Shown one piece after another: positions 1-10,515 of a stretch of 64,000 nucleotides of DNA. The translations under genes and the position numbers were made by a program. The notes under the pieces are model-generated. The model was not told where the DNA came from and did no database searches. It saw nothing but the letters and a program-made list of their open reading frames with translations. Within the stretch, counting starts at the first letter, position 1. Every line of letters starts with the position of its first letter. Source of the DNA: Echinometra lucunter (lineage: Eukaryota > Echinodermata > Echinoidea > Camarodonta > Echinometridae); the NCBI GenBank assembly GCA_029962745.1, contig CM057156.1, positions 30,615,920 to 30,679,919 on the forward strand, in the 5' to 3' direction.

Positions 1-3000
1 AATAATTTTATTTGAAGTTCGGAATAATGATAGGGATACTAAAATCGAAATTTTGGTTAACTGCAAGCCTTGTGGTCGGAGTAAAGGTGAAATTGGCTTC
101 AAATCTTAGCCGATCGCAAGATTGCTGTGACGTCACTACGATTTGGAAGTGATTTGCTTTTATTCCTACAGGGAGGTTCACAATAACCCAAAATTTCGAT
201 TTTGGTGTTCATACAACTATTCGGAACTTTGATCCTGAAGATTTTACATGTTTGAATGTTCATCTCAAATGTTAAAACAATATTTTTCCAAAATCGGATC
301 ACAGTCAGATCGTGCAGTGTGCGCCGGGCTTTAGACTCAAATATGCATGGTCTTTCAAAGATTAACTGAATTATGGTCATGCAGGTCTCTCTATTGCATA
401 TAAAGCAGTAGTGGCACTCTGTATAATTTCCCTCTTTTTTGTTACTTTTGTTGGGTAACCCACTTCCTAGATCCTGGTCTGGAACTTGTGCATGCCTTCT
501 AGCTTTAGCTTTAAATACCCTGTAGTGTAGACCAACCCTTCTCAATATATTTTTGATTTTATTATATTCTTTTGTTTTTAATAATATTTTTGAATGTCCG
601 AATTTGTACAATGCAACGCACTTTCATTTTTTGAGTACTCAAAAATAATGATAACACATGACTCTAAAGACGGACGTGATCAGTGAAACACAAAAGCACT
701 ATCCGTGGTCAGTGCAACAAACTTTTCTTATTGGGTGATTGATGGGGAAAAATTTTAATCACGTGATTAACTTTTGACCAATTCTACAGCAAGATTATTA
801 TGTGGCATATAATCTTGACTAACCCTTAGAAATATTAGGCACTGCATTATAGGATGTTGTAATGTTATGAATTTTATCATTATACTCATTTTATTGGTTG
901 AGCATGATTAGAATTATGATAATGGAGTTTGGTGCAATGGTGTTTTCTTTGATGAGGATCTACTGTAGTGAGAAAATTTCTGACCCATCTTGTTCGCATT
1001 TCATTTTTAGATTAAAAAAAAAACCAGTTTATAGGATTTGTAATTTTTATTTCTCTTTTTAAATTTTTTTAAAAACTTACTATTTTTAATTTTTGAGATT
1101 TTTGTCTTTCATTCTCTTTGGGTATCTCTATTTTATGTGCAGAGTTCAGACTCTGTTTTTATGAGAATGAAGGAAATCCTTCAGTGCTAAAACATCTCTG
1201 CAAACTTGAATATTGACAGCATCTTCCAGTTGAATTATGTATGATCACATGTGCATGTACATGTACAGGTATGATCTAATTTAGAGTTGGATTGATGTTT
1301 ATTCCCTTTGAATGTTTTGAAGAAATAATGTTTCTTGGACTTTGCTTCCAACTAAAAGTAGTTTCAGAGGCACTATGTGATGGAATTGTCTGCCTGTCCA
1401 TCTACATGTATCTGTCCATTTATAGGATTTGAACTCCAAGCTTGGAGGTAGTACATGTATGTATTACTGTATGAAGACAATATTAATAGATTTTGAGGTA
1501 GGTCATACATGAAGTTGTTACAAATCAAAGGCATAGAGAAGTGATCATCTTTGATTTTCTCACTATTAGCTGAAACATTCGAGCTAGATATTGAAATTAG
1601 CCTCGATTGCTTTCTGGTAATTGAACTCTTTGGTCAAAATAAACTAACAACATAATTTCAGAATTATTCAGCATGCATTAACTTGAAACATACAGAAAGT
1701 TATGCAGTGAAAACAGCACCAAGATTCTAATACATAAATGCCTGCTAATGGGACTACATGTACTGTATGGGTCAATACTATCAGCTTGAATTCCTTATCT
1801 TGTCATTACTATAACTACAAAAGCTCTGTCAGGAATACTGTAAGGTTTCAAGAATTTGATTTATAGTATACTCTCATTGATTTCTTTGAGTGGCATGATT
1901 AAAACTATAGCCCAAGTGGATCTTCAAAACTCTACTGTACCCCTGGACGAAAATTTCCCCTAATTAAGAGTGTCTACTACATTGTATCCACTTCTTTTGT
2001 GTCATTGCATTGGAGGTGCAAGTAGAACTACATGTATATGTACTGTATTCCCAGTTGATTCGTTTAGTCACATGCTGCCTGGCAGCCTGTCATGAATTTC
2101 ATGCCTGAAGATTGGACCAATCGGAAGCCTAGAATCTTTTATTACATGGGGGGGGGGGGGGGGGGTATAAGATAATGAAAGATAATGATGAGGGATTATT
2201 TCCAATCAGGCATGTCTTTTACACATATAATATGAAATAATATTGTTTGTGAATTTTAATTTCAGCTACAATTTCCGATCTACTAACACTAATTTTGATA
2301 TACATGTATTTTTGTACTGTTTTTTTCTTTAGTGTACAGTGTATATCACTAATCATTCATATACATGTACATGTAGTTATATCTTTGTACAGGGAATGCA
2401 TATGGAAGCTGTGAATAAATTTGCCAAACTTAAATGATTTGTTCTTGAAAGCGTTATACATGTACATGTATTTATGTTGGGTCAGCATCATGTAGGATAA
2501 AGTTCCCAGTTTCTCCATTTTCTAAACTGCAAATGCTGTGTTCTTCGGTGTTCTGAACTTCAATTTTCGTGTTCTTTGGAGACATGTACAAAACATATGA
2601 CCAAGGAAAGCAAACTTGTAAAATAGTAAAAAGAATTTGAAAAATCACATAAGAGTTTAGTGCTACCCCAATATAACTGCACCTGCAGTATACATGCAGG
2701 GTACAACAACTGAAGCTTGGCGGAACACTCGCTAAACACTGCGAACAAGTTTCATCCAAATTTTCTGCTGATGCATGGTTTTGTTTTAGCTTATTTTTCA
2801 TAATTCAAATTTTCTAACATAAAAAAAAATCGTGTTTTCTGTGAAATTACATGTTCTTTCCAAATTCTGTGAAATTTTTTCGGTTTTCTGTATCACGAAA
2901 AAACTGGGGACTTTATGTAGGAGAGTGAGGTTGTGATGTCAGTCCAATTAAACACTTTCTTTCTTTAAGACCCCCTCCCCCCCCCCCCCCCCAAAAAAAC

Positions 3001-4228
3001 CAAAAAAAACAAACAAACTGCCCAGATATCTATTGATATCAAGAAATCTCCCCAAATAATTTTATTTCTAAAAAAAAAAACAAACACAGCAGATGTACTA
3101 GATGATTTTTTGTTGTTGTTGTTGCATTTACCCTTACATTCTACTCATACATTTACATACATGTACTGCATTAAGGAAACAAAATATTTTCACTCTACAT
3201 TTTTCATCTTAACTGAGCACTGGAGTTACATGTATCCTACAAAATACACATGACATGAAACGACACAGAAACGTGTCACTCTCAAGTAGAAGTTTCCACA
3301 ATTTTATTGCAAACATGTAAGAAAAGTCAAAATTACCAGTCATTTTCCTAATACATTTTTACATCTTTTTTTTCTAACAATCAGAAATTTTCAATGAAAA
3401 TGGCTTACAAGTAACAAATGCTTTAATTTGTTGGAGGCGGAAGAAAACAAGCACATGGTCAGTTTTGTCATGCAAACCTTGCGTTTCAAAGAGATTAAGG
3501 CAGTTCATTTTAACGCTTCTGGCTATTACAGTTCATGATTCGAGAATAAAAATATCAAGAGTTACAGCATACAGGCAAGATCACTTTTATTTTTGAAAAG
3601 CCATGCACAATCCTTTAATTTGACTTCATTCATATGAATTATTTATCATATTGCACACTAGTACTACAAGTTCTAAAACTTACAGATATAAAATGGCAGT
3701 ACAATCTAGAACTGGTTACATGCATTCAATCCCCCCCCCCCCCCCTCATTTTATGATCAATAACTACTTTTATTAGAATATCTGACGTTTCAACTTTCAT
3801 ATAACATAAACCAAGAAACATCAAACATGGTTCTGAAATGGAAGACTTCATGAAATGTCATAATTACATCATAATTACATCATAATCTCATCTACTCATT
3901 TGCAAGAGGATTTGATATTCTAATACTGCTATCTGACAGGAAATAATTTGTTAACAGATATGTCTGAGTTATCGTAAATGAGTTCATTTATTGTGCTACC
4001 GTCTGGGTCACTGAGTTACATGTATTCATTTTGAATTATTTCATTACAGTAAATGTAACATGGTCAATGCATTCACTCACAAACACTGTTACACTCTAAA
4101 CCACTTTTGTATTGCTTATGCTGCCAATGAAATCTTATAAATTTTGGCCTTAATTCTTTCTGTGGCATACACTGTTGCACAAGTAGAAAATATTGTTAAA
4201 TATCATTCAAGAATTGAATCAAATAAAA
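1..4228. repeat. Third copy (A) of the duplicated block, cut by a scaffold gap
   Basis: This stretch aligns end to end with 11157-15340 (copy B) and about 20681-24855 (copy C), differing by substitutions and many one-base indels. It contains no gene I can support: there are ACATGTA-type palindromic words, G and C homopolymers (around 2149-2166, 2969-2991 and 3730-3745) and AT-rich sequence. It stops at N just where copies B and C begin a 230-bp hairpin element, a plausible reason for the assembly break. The left edge is the window edge, so its true extent is unknown. Confidence 0.9.
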
Positions 4229-4728
4229 NNNNNNNNNNNNNNNNNNNNNNNNNNNNNNNNNNNNNNNNNNNNNNNNNNNNNNNNNNNNNNNNNNNNNNNN
4301 NNNNNNNNNNNNNNNNNNNNNNNNNNNNNNNNNNNNNNNNNNNNNNNNNNNNNNNNNNNNNNNNNNNNNNNNNNNNNNNNNNNNNNNNNNNNNNNNNNNN
4401 NNNNNNNNNNNNNNNNNNNNNNNNNNNNNNNNNNNNNNNNNNNNNNNNNNNNNNNNNNNNNNNNNNNNNNNNNNNNNNNNNNNNNNNNNNNNNNNNNNNN
4501 NNNNNNNNNNNNNNNNNNNNNNNNNNNNNNNNNNNNNNNNNNNNNNNNNNNNNNNNNNNNNNNNNNNNNNNNNNNNNNNNNNNNNNNNNNNNNNNNNNNN
4601 NNNNNNNNNNNNNNNNNNNNNNNNNNNNNNNNNNNNNNNNNNNNNNNNNNNNNNNNNNNNNNNNNNNNNNNNNNNNNNNNNNNNNNNNNNNNNNNNNNNN
4701 NNNNNNNNNNNNNNNNNNNNNNNNNNNN
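4229..4728. other. Assembly gap, 500 N
   Basis: Exactly 500 N, the same size as the second gap, so it is a placeholder rather than a measured distance. The sequence left of it belongs to the duplicated block and the sequence right of it does not. Confidence 0.99.
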
Positions 4729-6108
4729 TGAATGTCAGTTTCGTAGGACTTTTCAAAAGACTCCTCATGTAAGGGATGTCTTAATAAAGAAAAAAATACC
4801 AAAACAATTTTTTTTTTAAATCTGCAAAATACAGTGGCATCCATTGTACATAAAGGTTTCATTTCCTGCTCTATTCATGACATTGAAAATAAGAATTTGT
4901 CTTCTGAATTTACTGATCACATGGAAAACTGAAAAAAAAACCATCAAATTGAAAGGAATATTTGGAGAAAGACCAGTCACCCCCAGAGAGAGAGAGAGAG
5001 AGATAATTCCCAACCATATACAGTTATACCCCTTTCACAGTGAGCTTTCCCGTTGAAATTAAGCGGGAAAAGGCGGTGAAGGTGGTTAAAGGTGCTTGTG
5101 AAAGGCGCATGTGAAAACTTCCCCGTTGAACTTAAGCGGGTAACTTCTCCAACTCGCGAGGTGGAGAAGAGGTGGTGAAGTTAAGCGGAGAAGCGGTTTA
5201 CCCGCTTAAACTGGGCATGTGTGAATGAACGCTACGAGTTTCCCTGCTTAATGACGTCAGAGGTCAATTCTCATTCCGCCTGAACCAAGATTCCGCCACA
5301 GAACTTTTCGTTGGACTCTGCACACTGAGCTGCTCCCTTAATGAGCCTAGTCTGCTGTACTTCCAGCAGAGCTCCATTGCATGCCTCGCATTCACCAACG
5401 AAGAGAAGGCAGTGAGAAAGGAGACACTTCTTTCTTCGCTGGTGAAGTGAGGAATGCGTGCTCGTAAAGTTAAGCAGGGAACTTCAACGGGTAAAGGGGA
5501 AGAGCTCACTGTGAAAGGGGTATTAGTAGTAGTTAAGTGGTTAAAGAGTGTGTAGAATATAAATCCTGATAACCTCAAAACCCATTGCACAGAACCCAAG
5601 TCAAACATGTGCTCTGCGGGCTTTAGCAGTTATATTTGATGTGAGCTTATTACAGAAAGTGAGTGCACAAGGTATTGCTTGGGTTCTAGGTTGATTTGTT
5701 GTGGATTTGTTGGTTTTTTTGTTAGGCCTTGTTAGATCCTTTTTCAGTCTGTCATGCTGAACTTGAAGCCTAATCCATTGATAATCATGTATCGTGGTAC
5801 TTGAAAATGAAATGGCTTTTTTCTTTAATATTGTGGATTAAATAGCACTATCTGAATTGCATGTCAACGTGAATATTTCAAGACCAAATCTGAAGTTGTA
5901 GTATTATACTTTCAAAATGAGGGCTGGATATCTTGTCATTCACCTTGGAATATGGTCCCATTCTGACGGCATTGGGAAAGAAAACAAAAATTAATTAACA
6001 AACTCTGTGTTTGGAAGGCTGAAGTCACGAATGGTCAAAATCAAGAGAGGCTCTTTTTTGTTATGTAAATAACACTTTGTATCTCTGCTTTTCTCATTAC
6101 GTTTGCAG
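4729..6108. other. Sequence upstream of the recognised RRM exons
   Basis: Apart from the inverted-repeat element at 5027-5522 and a short (GA)n run near 4985-5003, I see nothing with coding character. The first recognised RRM exon begins with two bases of a split codon, so at least one earlier exon must exist here, in the gap, or beyond the contig. Confidence 0.5.
5027..5522. mobile_element. Non-autonomous DNA transposon (MITE), copy 1
   Basis: A 496-bp element with terminal inverted repeats: it begins TACCCCTTTCACAGTGAGC and ends with the complement (GCTCACTGTGAAAGGGGTA). It is flanked by the direct repeat TTA (5024-5026 and 5523-5525), a plausible 3-bp target-site duplication as in PIF/Harbinger-type elements. 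The interior has repeated GTTGAA-TTAAGCGGG and CGCGAGGTGGAGAAG-type words and is GC-richer than its surroundings. It encodes no transposase. A second copy of the same family lies at 46546-47048. Confidence 0.8.
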
Positions 6109-9100
6109 GAGATGTGGTCGAGATTTGTGTTTTTAACATCAACAAATCAGTAACAAAGGTCAGTGACATAGACTATTTTCTCTGTTTTTGTACATGGACA
6201 ATATTACTGAGAACCCCCCAGATAAGTTGTATTTGAGGTTTATATTTATTATTGTATGGAAAGGTGACGTACTCAGAGATAGTTATCATTATATTCCATG
6301 CCAAGAAAGCAGATTGGAACAGAAAACTTCAGTTATATTTTTAATTCACCACATACCATTTTCGTTTCTTATGTCCACTTGAAAAATGCATGTTTACACA
6401 AGTACTATTTTATGAAATGATTAATCCTCTTTGTCTGAAATAAATGCAGAAATGTGCTCTAATATGTAATCTGAATATTATTGTCATGGAACGGGTACTC
6501 AACATGTATTTCGTATGACCAACAGGATTGGCAGTGTATTTGCACTTAATTTGCTTTACTTCCTATAACTATGAGTAACATCCATTGGTATTGAGGGCTA
6601 GCAATACAGTATTTTTAAAATTCAAATATGCTCAAAAGCTAAAAAAGTGTGAATGCGTATGTTAGGTTCATCTGGTCGCAGCTTTTTATGATTTGTAGAG
6701 TATTCGTGCGTCTTTATGGTTTGTTCACATATATGCAGCAGCAAATTGCCAAGGTAAATCCACTGTCTTTTTTCTGCATGTCAGTGAATAGTATTTGATG
6801 GGGTTATTATAAGAAAAGGAAAGAAAACACTGCAAAAATTATCTTTTGTGGCCCAAGGGTGGCAAAAAGGTAGGAACCAGTCCAATTCCTATAAAATTAG
6901 TTTAAATGTGATATCACAAGCATAGCCTGCACAGCTTTTGGCTTCAACTGAGTTAGAATGTGAAAAGATATTGATACATTGATCTCATTGTCATAAGTCA
7001 CACATTTTACTGTGCCATATGTGAACATAAGAAAAAAAAAGCAGCTGTCAGAGTGTGCTGGGGGGGGGGGGGGGAGTATGCTGTTAGATTTGTCAGTGAG
7101 CCAAGTTCATGACAAGAAAACAAAGGATTTGTAGTAGGCTCAGCAGGCCTTCCTGACACATAGAACTTCCTATGTTCATGTACATACAGGAAGATCTGAT
7201 GTCTGCTTTCTGGCAATTCAACCTCTGTATGTCAGACTACGTAGTAAACCTGGTGATGGGAGCAATAGAACGTAAGGTCCTTCTCTTTATTCATCAACTT
7301 TCTTTGTTTATTTCTGCTAGATTTTTTGCTGAATTGGCATTAATTTCAAACTCCTTTATGGTATATAATCATTCTTGAAAAACTTTTTTTTAGAGGTAGA
7401 TCATAAATTGACTAAGAAAAGACGGATGTCAGTTCATGTTTTGTGTGTATTCTTTTTTGTTTCCATCAAAGATCCTTTGTCCATGTTATTTTACTGATTT
7501 ACTTTCCTCATAGATTCTGTACCATTGTTGCCCACATAGATAAATACCTTACTTTTTTTTTTCTTATGTATAATGCATTTTATTATCTTGTGAATCTTTG
7601 TTGCATTTCATGTATATTCAATTTTTTTATACCACATGTCAGGATTCCAGGGCTCTGATTAATCACATTTGAAGACATAGTTCTACTACCTTGTACAAAG
7701 CAATGACGCAATAGAAACTATGAAATTAACATTGGCTATGTGCAGTGTAGTGAGGCAGGTGCACCTAATAGAAATGCTCTTGAACTTGTGAATTTTCCTT
7801 CAAATGAATACATTTCGATAGATATGTTTTGTCAAAATACATGTATCTCCTTTTCAGAATCGGAATGCAGGATGCCGTATATAAAACATATATTGACAGC
7901 TTGTTTTTCGGGGCATAGTTAAAACTATAGCACCTTGGTGATATTGAGACTGCACTATCTTCAACATTGTCTTAGGACGTAGTGCAGTCTTGAGATTACC
8001 TTGGGCTATAGTTTAGATCGCATCCCTCAAAGTAGTCAATATTTGTATACTCTTTCTCTCCTGTATACTGTACCTCTCATTGTTCATCATGTATATTTCA
8101 TATCACTTCCCTTGTAGACAGGTCTTTCTCTCAGTAGCAGCTCCATGTTTATGGAATATACTCCCATCAGACATTAAATCTTGCCAAACTCCAGAACTCT
8201 TCCACAACAAATTAAAGACTCACCTTATGAAGGAAGCATATGCTTTAACTGTTGTGGACTTGTCACTTTGACTTCCAACTGAATATATGAATTGTCAATT
8301 TGCTATTATTAGTCAATTTCTATGTGTTTATATATTTGTATTGTATAAGTAGTCTTTGTGTGCCTTGAGTGTCATTATAGGCAGATATGTGCGCTTTATA
8401 AATCTTAAATTATTATTATTATTATTATTATTATTAGGCACTTTGCCTTTGTTGCATTTGCTTGTCTTGCTGATGCTCATAATGCTGAAGCCAGCATGCA
8501 AAATGCCCTTGTGAGGAGCTGTCGGATTAAGATGGAAATTGCCAAAACCAGACCAGTCGCACAACGATCATCAGAGGAGCGGGCCTTGTTGCAGCAAGCC
8601 AAAAACTGAACAACCAGAAACCAAAAGAGACGGAGGAGTAAGTATTCTAATTCCTTTCAAACACAAAGCAGAGAGATTTATCTGTATTATGTAACCAAGA
8701 TCAGAAAATATATGACATATATTCTTTAATCGGCTGGTCATACCCCGACAAAGTTGAAGGGGGTATATAATCAGCGTATAAGGTGGGTCGGTGGGGGGGT
8801 CATTCAGTCAGTCCATTGCAAATCTTGTGGATTGATCTACTTCCTCAGTCTTTGAGCAATGCTCATGAACTTTGGCATGGATATTGGTTTAGGATGAAGA
8901 AGTGTAAGACATATTTTTTAATGTGTCAGAAACTTTGATGCCATGGTTATGGTATATTATGGTAATAAATCAAAGGAATCCGAAATATTGCAGATTGAAC
9001 TACCTCCTCATTTTTTGAGTGATGCTCATGAAATTTGGCACACATTGGTCTTGTGGTGAAGATATGTAAGACATTTGAACGTGTTGGAAACTGTGTTGCC

Positions 9101-9536
9101 ATGATAACAGCATATTATGGCAATAGATCAGAGAAATATTGCAGATCGAACTACTTCCTCATTTTCAAGCAATAATCAGGAAATTTGGAGCAAGGGTATT
9201 GATCACCTTCAGTGATATTTCTAGTTGAGATGTACATAAATAAGAAATTGTGTAGGAGGTGGAGGCACGCTGTTAGCTTATCTTTCATTTGTTATAGGAG
9301 ACAAAGCAAAGGGCCAACCACAGGGCAGTCGATCTGAAGATGAATCTAATGACAGTATTTCAGCTGAGATTGTAATGGCTGATGATCCTGACAAGCCCTC
9401 ATACATAGATGATAAGGTACCAGTCATAGACGATTCACCCTACTCTACCAAATCAAATTCAGATGAATCTTTGAGTTCAGGAGACAGCGAAAGATCTCCG
9501 TTCCTGGCTTGCAAGAAGGAGCGTGTCATGTGGTAG
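6109..9536 (+). CDS. RRM-domain RNA-binding protein, C-terminal part (5 exons recognised)
   Basis: Exons 6109-6158, 7190-7271, 7858-7876, 8438-8637 and 9298-9536 join with matching phases and GT-AG sites (donors GTCAGT, GTAAGG, GTATAT, GTAAGT). The first three and the start of the fourth encode one RNA recognition motif: an RNP2-like strand ICVFNI, helix SVTKEDLMSAF, then RNP1-like PHFAFVAF and a closing strand CRIKMEIAKTRP. The last exon gives an acidic, Ser/Asp-rich tail ending ACKKERVMW-stop at 9534-9536. RRMs bind single-stranded RNA; the particular target is not visible. In-frame TGA at 8607-8609 (after LLQQAKN) interrupts the chain, although the phase is kept into the last exon. The 5' part is missing, since the first exon starts with two bases of a split codon. 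I cannot name the gene. It converges on the LRRK1-type gene. Confidence 0.75.
7858..7876 (+). CDS. 19-nt microexon of the RRM gene
   Basis: A strong acceptor (ATCTCCTTTTCAG) precedes 19 bases followed by the donor GTATAT. Two leading bases, five codons (SECRM) and two trailing bases fit exactly between the neighbouring exons, which end and start in phases that otherwise clash. The joined residues form the loop between RRM strands 2 and 3, where length variation is usual. It is inferred from phase and splice signals, not from a transcript. Confidence 0.65.
7922..8014. repeat. Short hairpin repeat in the RRM gene intron
   Basis: About 93 bp: AAACTATAGC and CTGCACTA on the left are matched by TAGTGCAG and GCTATAGTTT on the right. 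It is an imperfect fold-back with a loop of roughly 20 bp. It lies between the microexon and the LINE fragment and encodes nothing. Confidence 0.7.
8109..8436 (+). mobile_element. 5'-truncated LINE (L2/CR1-like) 3' end with (ATT)n tail
   Basis: Translation of 8116-8268 gives the familiar C-terminal block of non-LTR retrotransposon ORF2 proteins (VAAPCLWNILPSDI ... LKTHLM). It is followed by a short 3' UTR with the typical GCGCTTTATAAAT motif and a (ATT)n microsatellite tail at about 8408-8434. Only the last piece of the element is present, as expected from incomplete reverse transcription. The tail ends directly at the splice acceptor of the next RRM exon. Confidence 0.8.
8820..9245. repeat. 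Diverged tandem repeat in the last RRM intron
   Basis: Three diverged units of roughly 140-160 bp, each with a variant of GAACTACTTCCTCA, a GCTCATGAAATTTGGCA-like stretch, and GAAGATATGTAAGACAT (near 8836, 8996 and 9148). They precede the acceptor of the terminal exon. No coding frame is shared among the units. Confidence 0.7.
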
Positions 9537-10119
9537 AGGGAGAGCTTCACTCTTAAGTGGCCATGTGTCACCTTCTGTTGGAGGGGTCTCGCTATGTTTA
9601 ATACTGAGGTGGAGAAGAAAAGACTCAGACCAAGCCTGGCAGATTTAGCAGATAAACTTCATGAACTGTGAAGAATGTATAGATGCAGCTAATTGTCTTG
9701 GACTTACTGAGAGAGGCCTGCATTGGAGATGTATCCCCATGTAGTGAGGCATGAGGAAACCTTCAAGAGTGATCCATTTCAGTTTGCCTGACCTTGCAAC
9801 TGTATGTAGTACTGCTACACGATACATATGAAGATCATTGTTCTCCCAAGGTCAATGTTGTTACAGTTGCATGCTTCAGGCTTCAATAGTGAAGTCTGGT
9901 CCATCACAATGTCTATAGGAATATCACACTTTGAAGGGATCACGAGTGTAGAGATATAGACCCTACAAAGCTTCCTCAGCAAATGTCCACTCATGTTGTA
10001 CATGTACATGTATGGCTATCTATACTCATGCTTGTCTACAAATGGTGCATGATGATGAAGTGTCTATAGCTGAAGTCTGCTGCCTGAAATGATGAAGAAG
10101 TTCCACACTGGCAGTTTGG
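9537..10119. other. 3' region after the RRM gene
   Basis: Probable 3' untranslated and intergenic sequence of the RRM gene. I found no clear AATAAA signal directly after the stop codon and no further exon. At 10120 the sequence enters the duplicated block. Confidence 0.5.
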
Positions 10120-10360
10120 TTGAAACAAATAATTTCAAGTTTTTGACTTATAAGGTAAGGATGGTTATTCTACCATATCCTTAACCAGTGTCATTAAGAT
10201 CAATACCATTGTCATGGTTGTGCGGGTACAGCATTTTTACACTTTACACTGTGGTCTAGTGCTGCTTCTGGCTTTAATAATGTAGCAATAATGATGGGGT
10301 CCTTTTCTTGATCATATTTTCTTGATTCTAGTAAGCCTTGGCTCACTAGATGTGTGTGAT

Positions 10361-10515
10361 CAGGGGACCGTTCATGAAAGTTGTCAGCACTGACAGTTAC
10401 CATAGTAACATTCAGTGATAAGCACTTCTCAGCCAATCAAAACCGAGGATTTTGCTGAAATTGTTAGTAACTGACAACTTGTCAGTGCAGACAATTTTCA
10501 TGAAACGGTCCCCTG
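10361..10515. repeat. Fold-back (hairpin) element, copy in block B
   Basis: 155 bp beginning CAGGGGACCGTTCATGAAA and ending with its complement (TTTTCATGAAACGGTCCCCTG, read at 10495-10515). Internal arms TGTCAGCACTGACAGTTAC and GTAACTGACAACTTGTCAGTG also pair. The loop holds CAGCCAATCA. No coding capacity. The same element appears at 19900-20050. Confidence 0.8.

Noticed and set aside
4144..4862. Long open frames spanning the first gap on both strands
   Set aside because: They consist of N and have only short real ends; the same is true at 19098-19677.
5264..5608. 114-codon minus-strand frame
   Set aside because: It lies mostly inside the MITE at 5027-5522 and has no recognisable motif.
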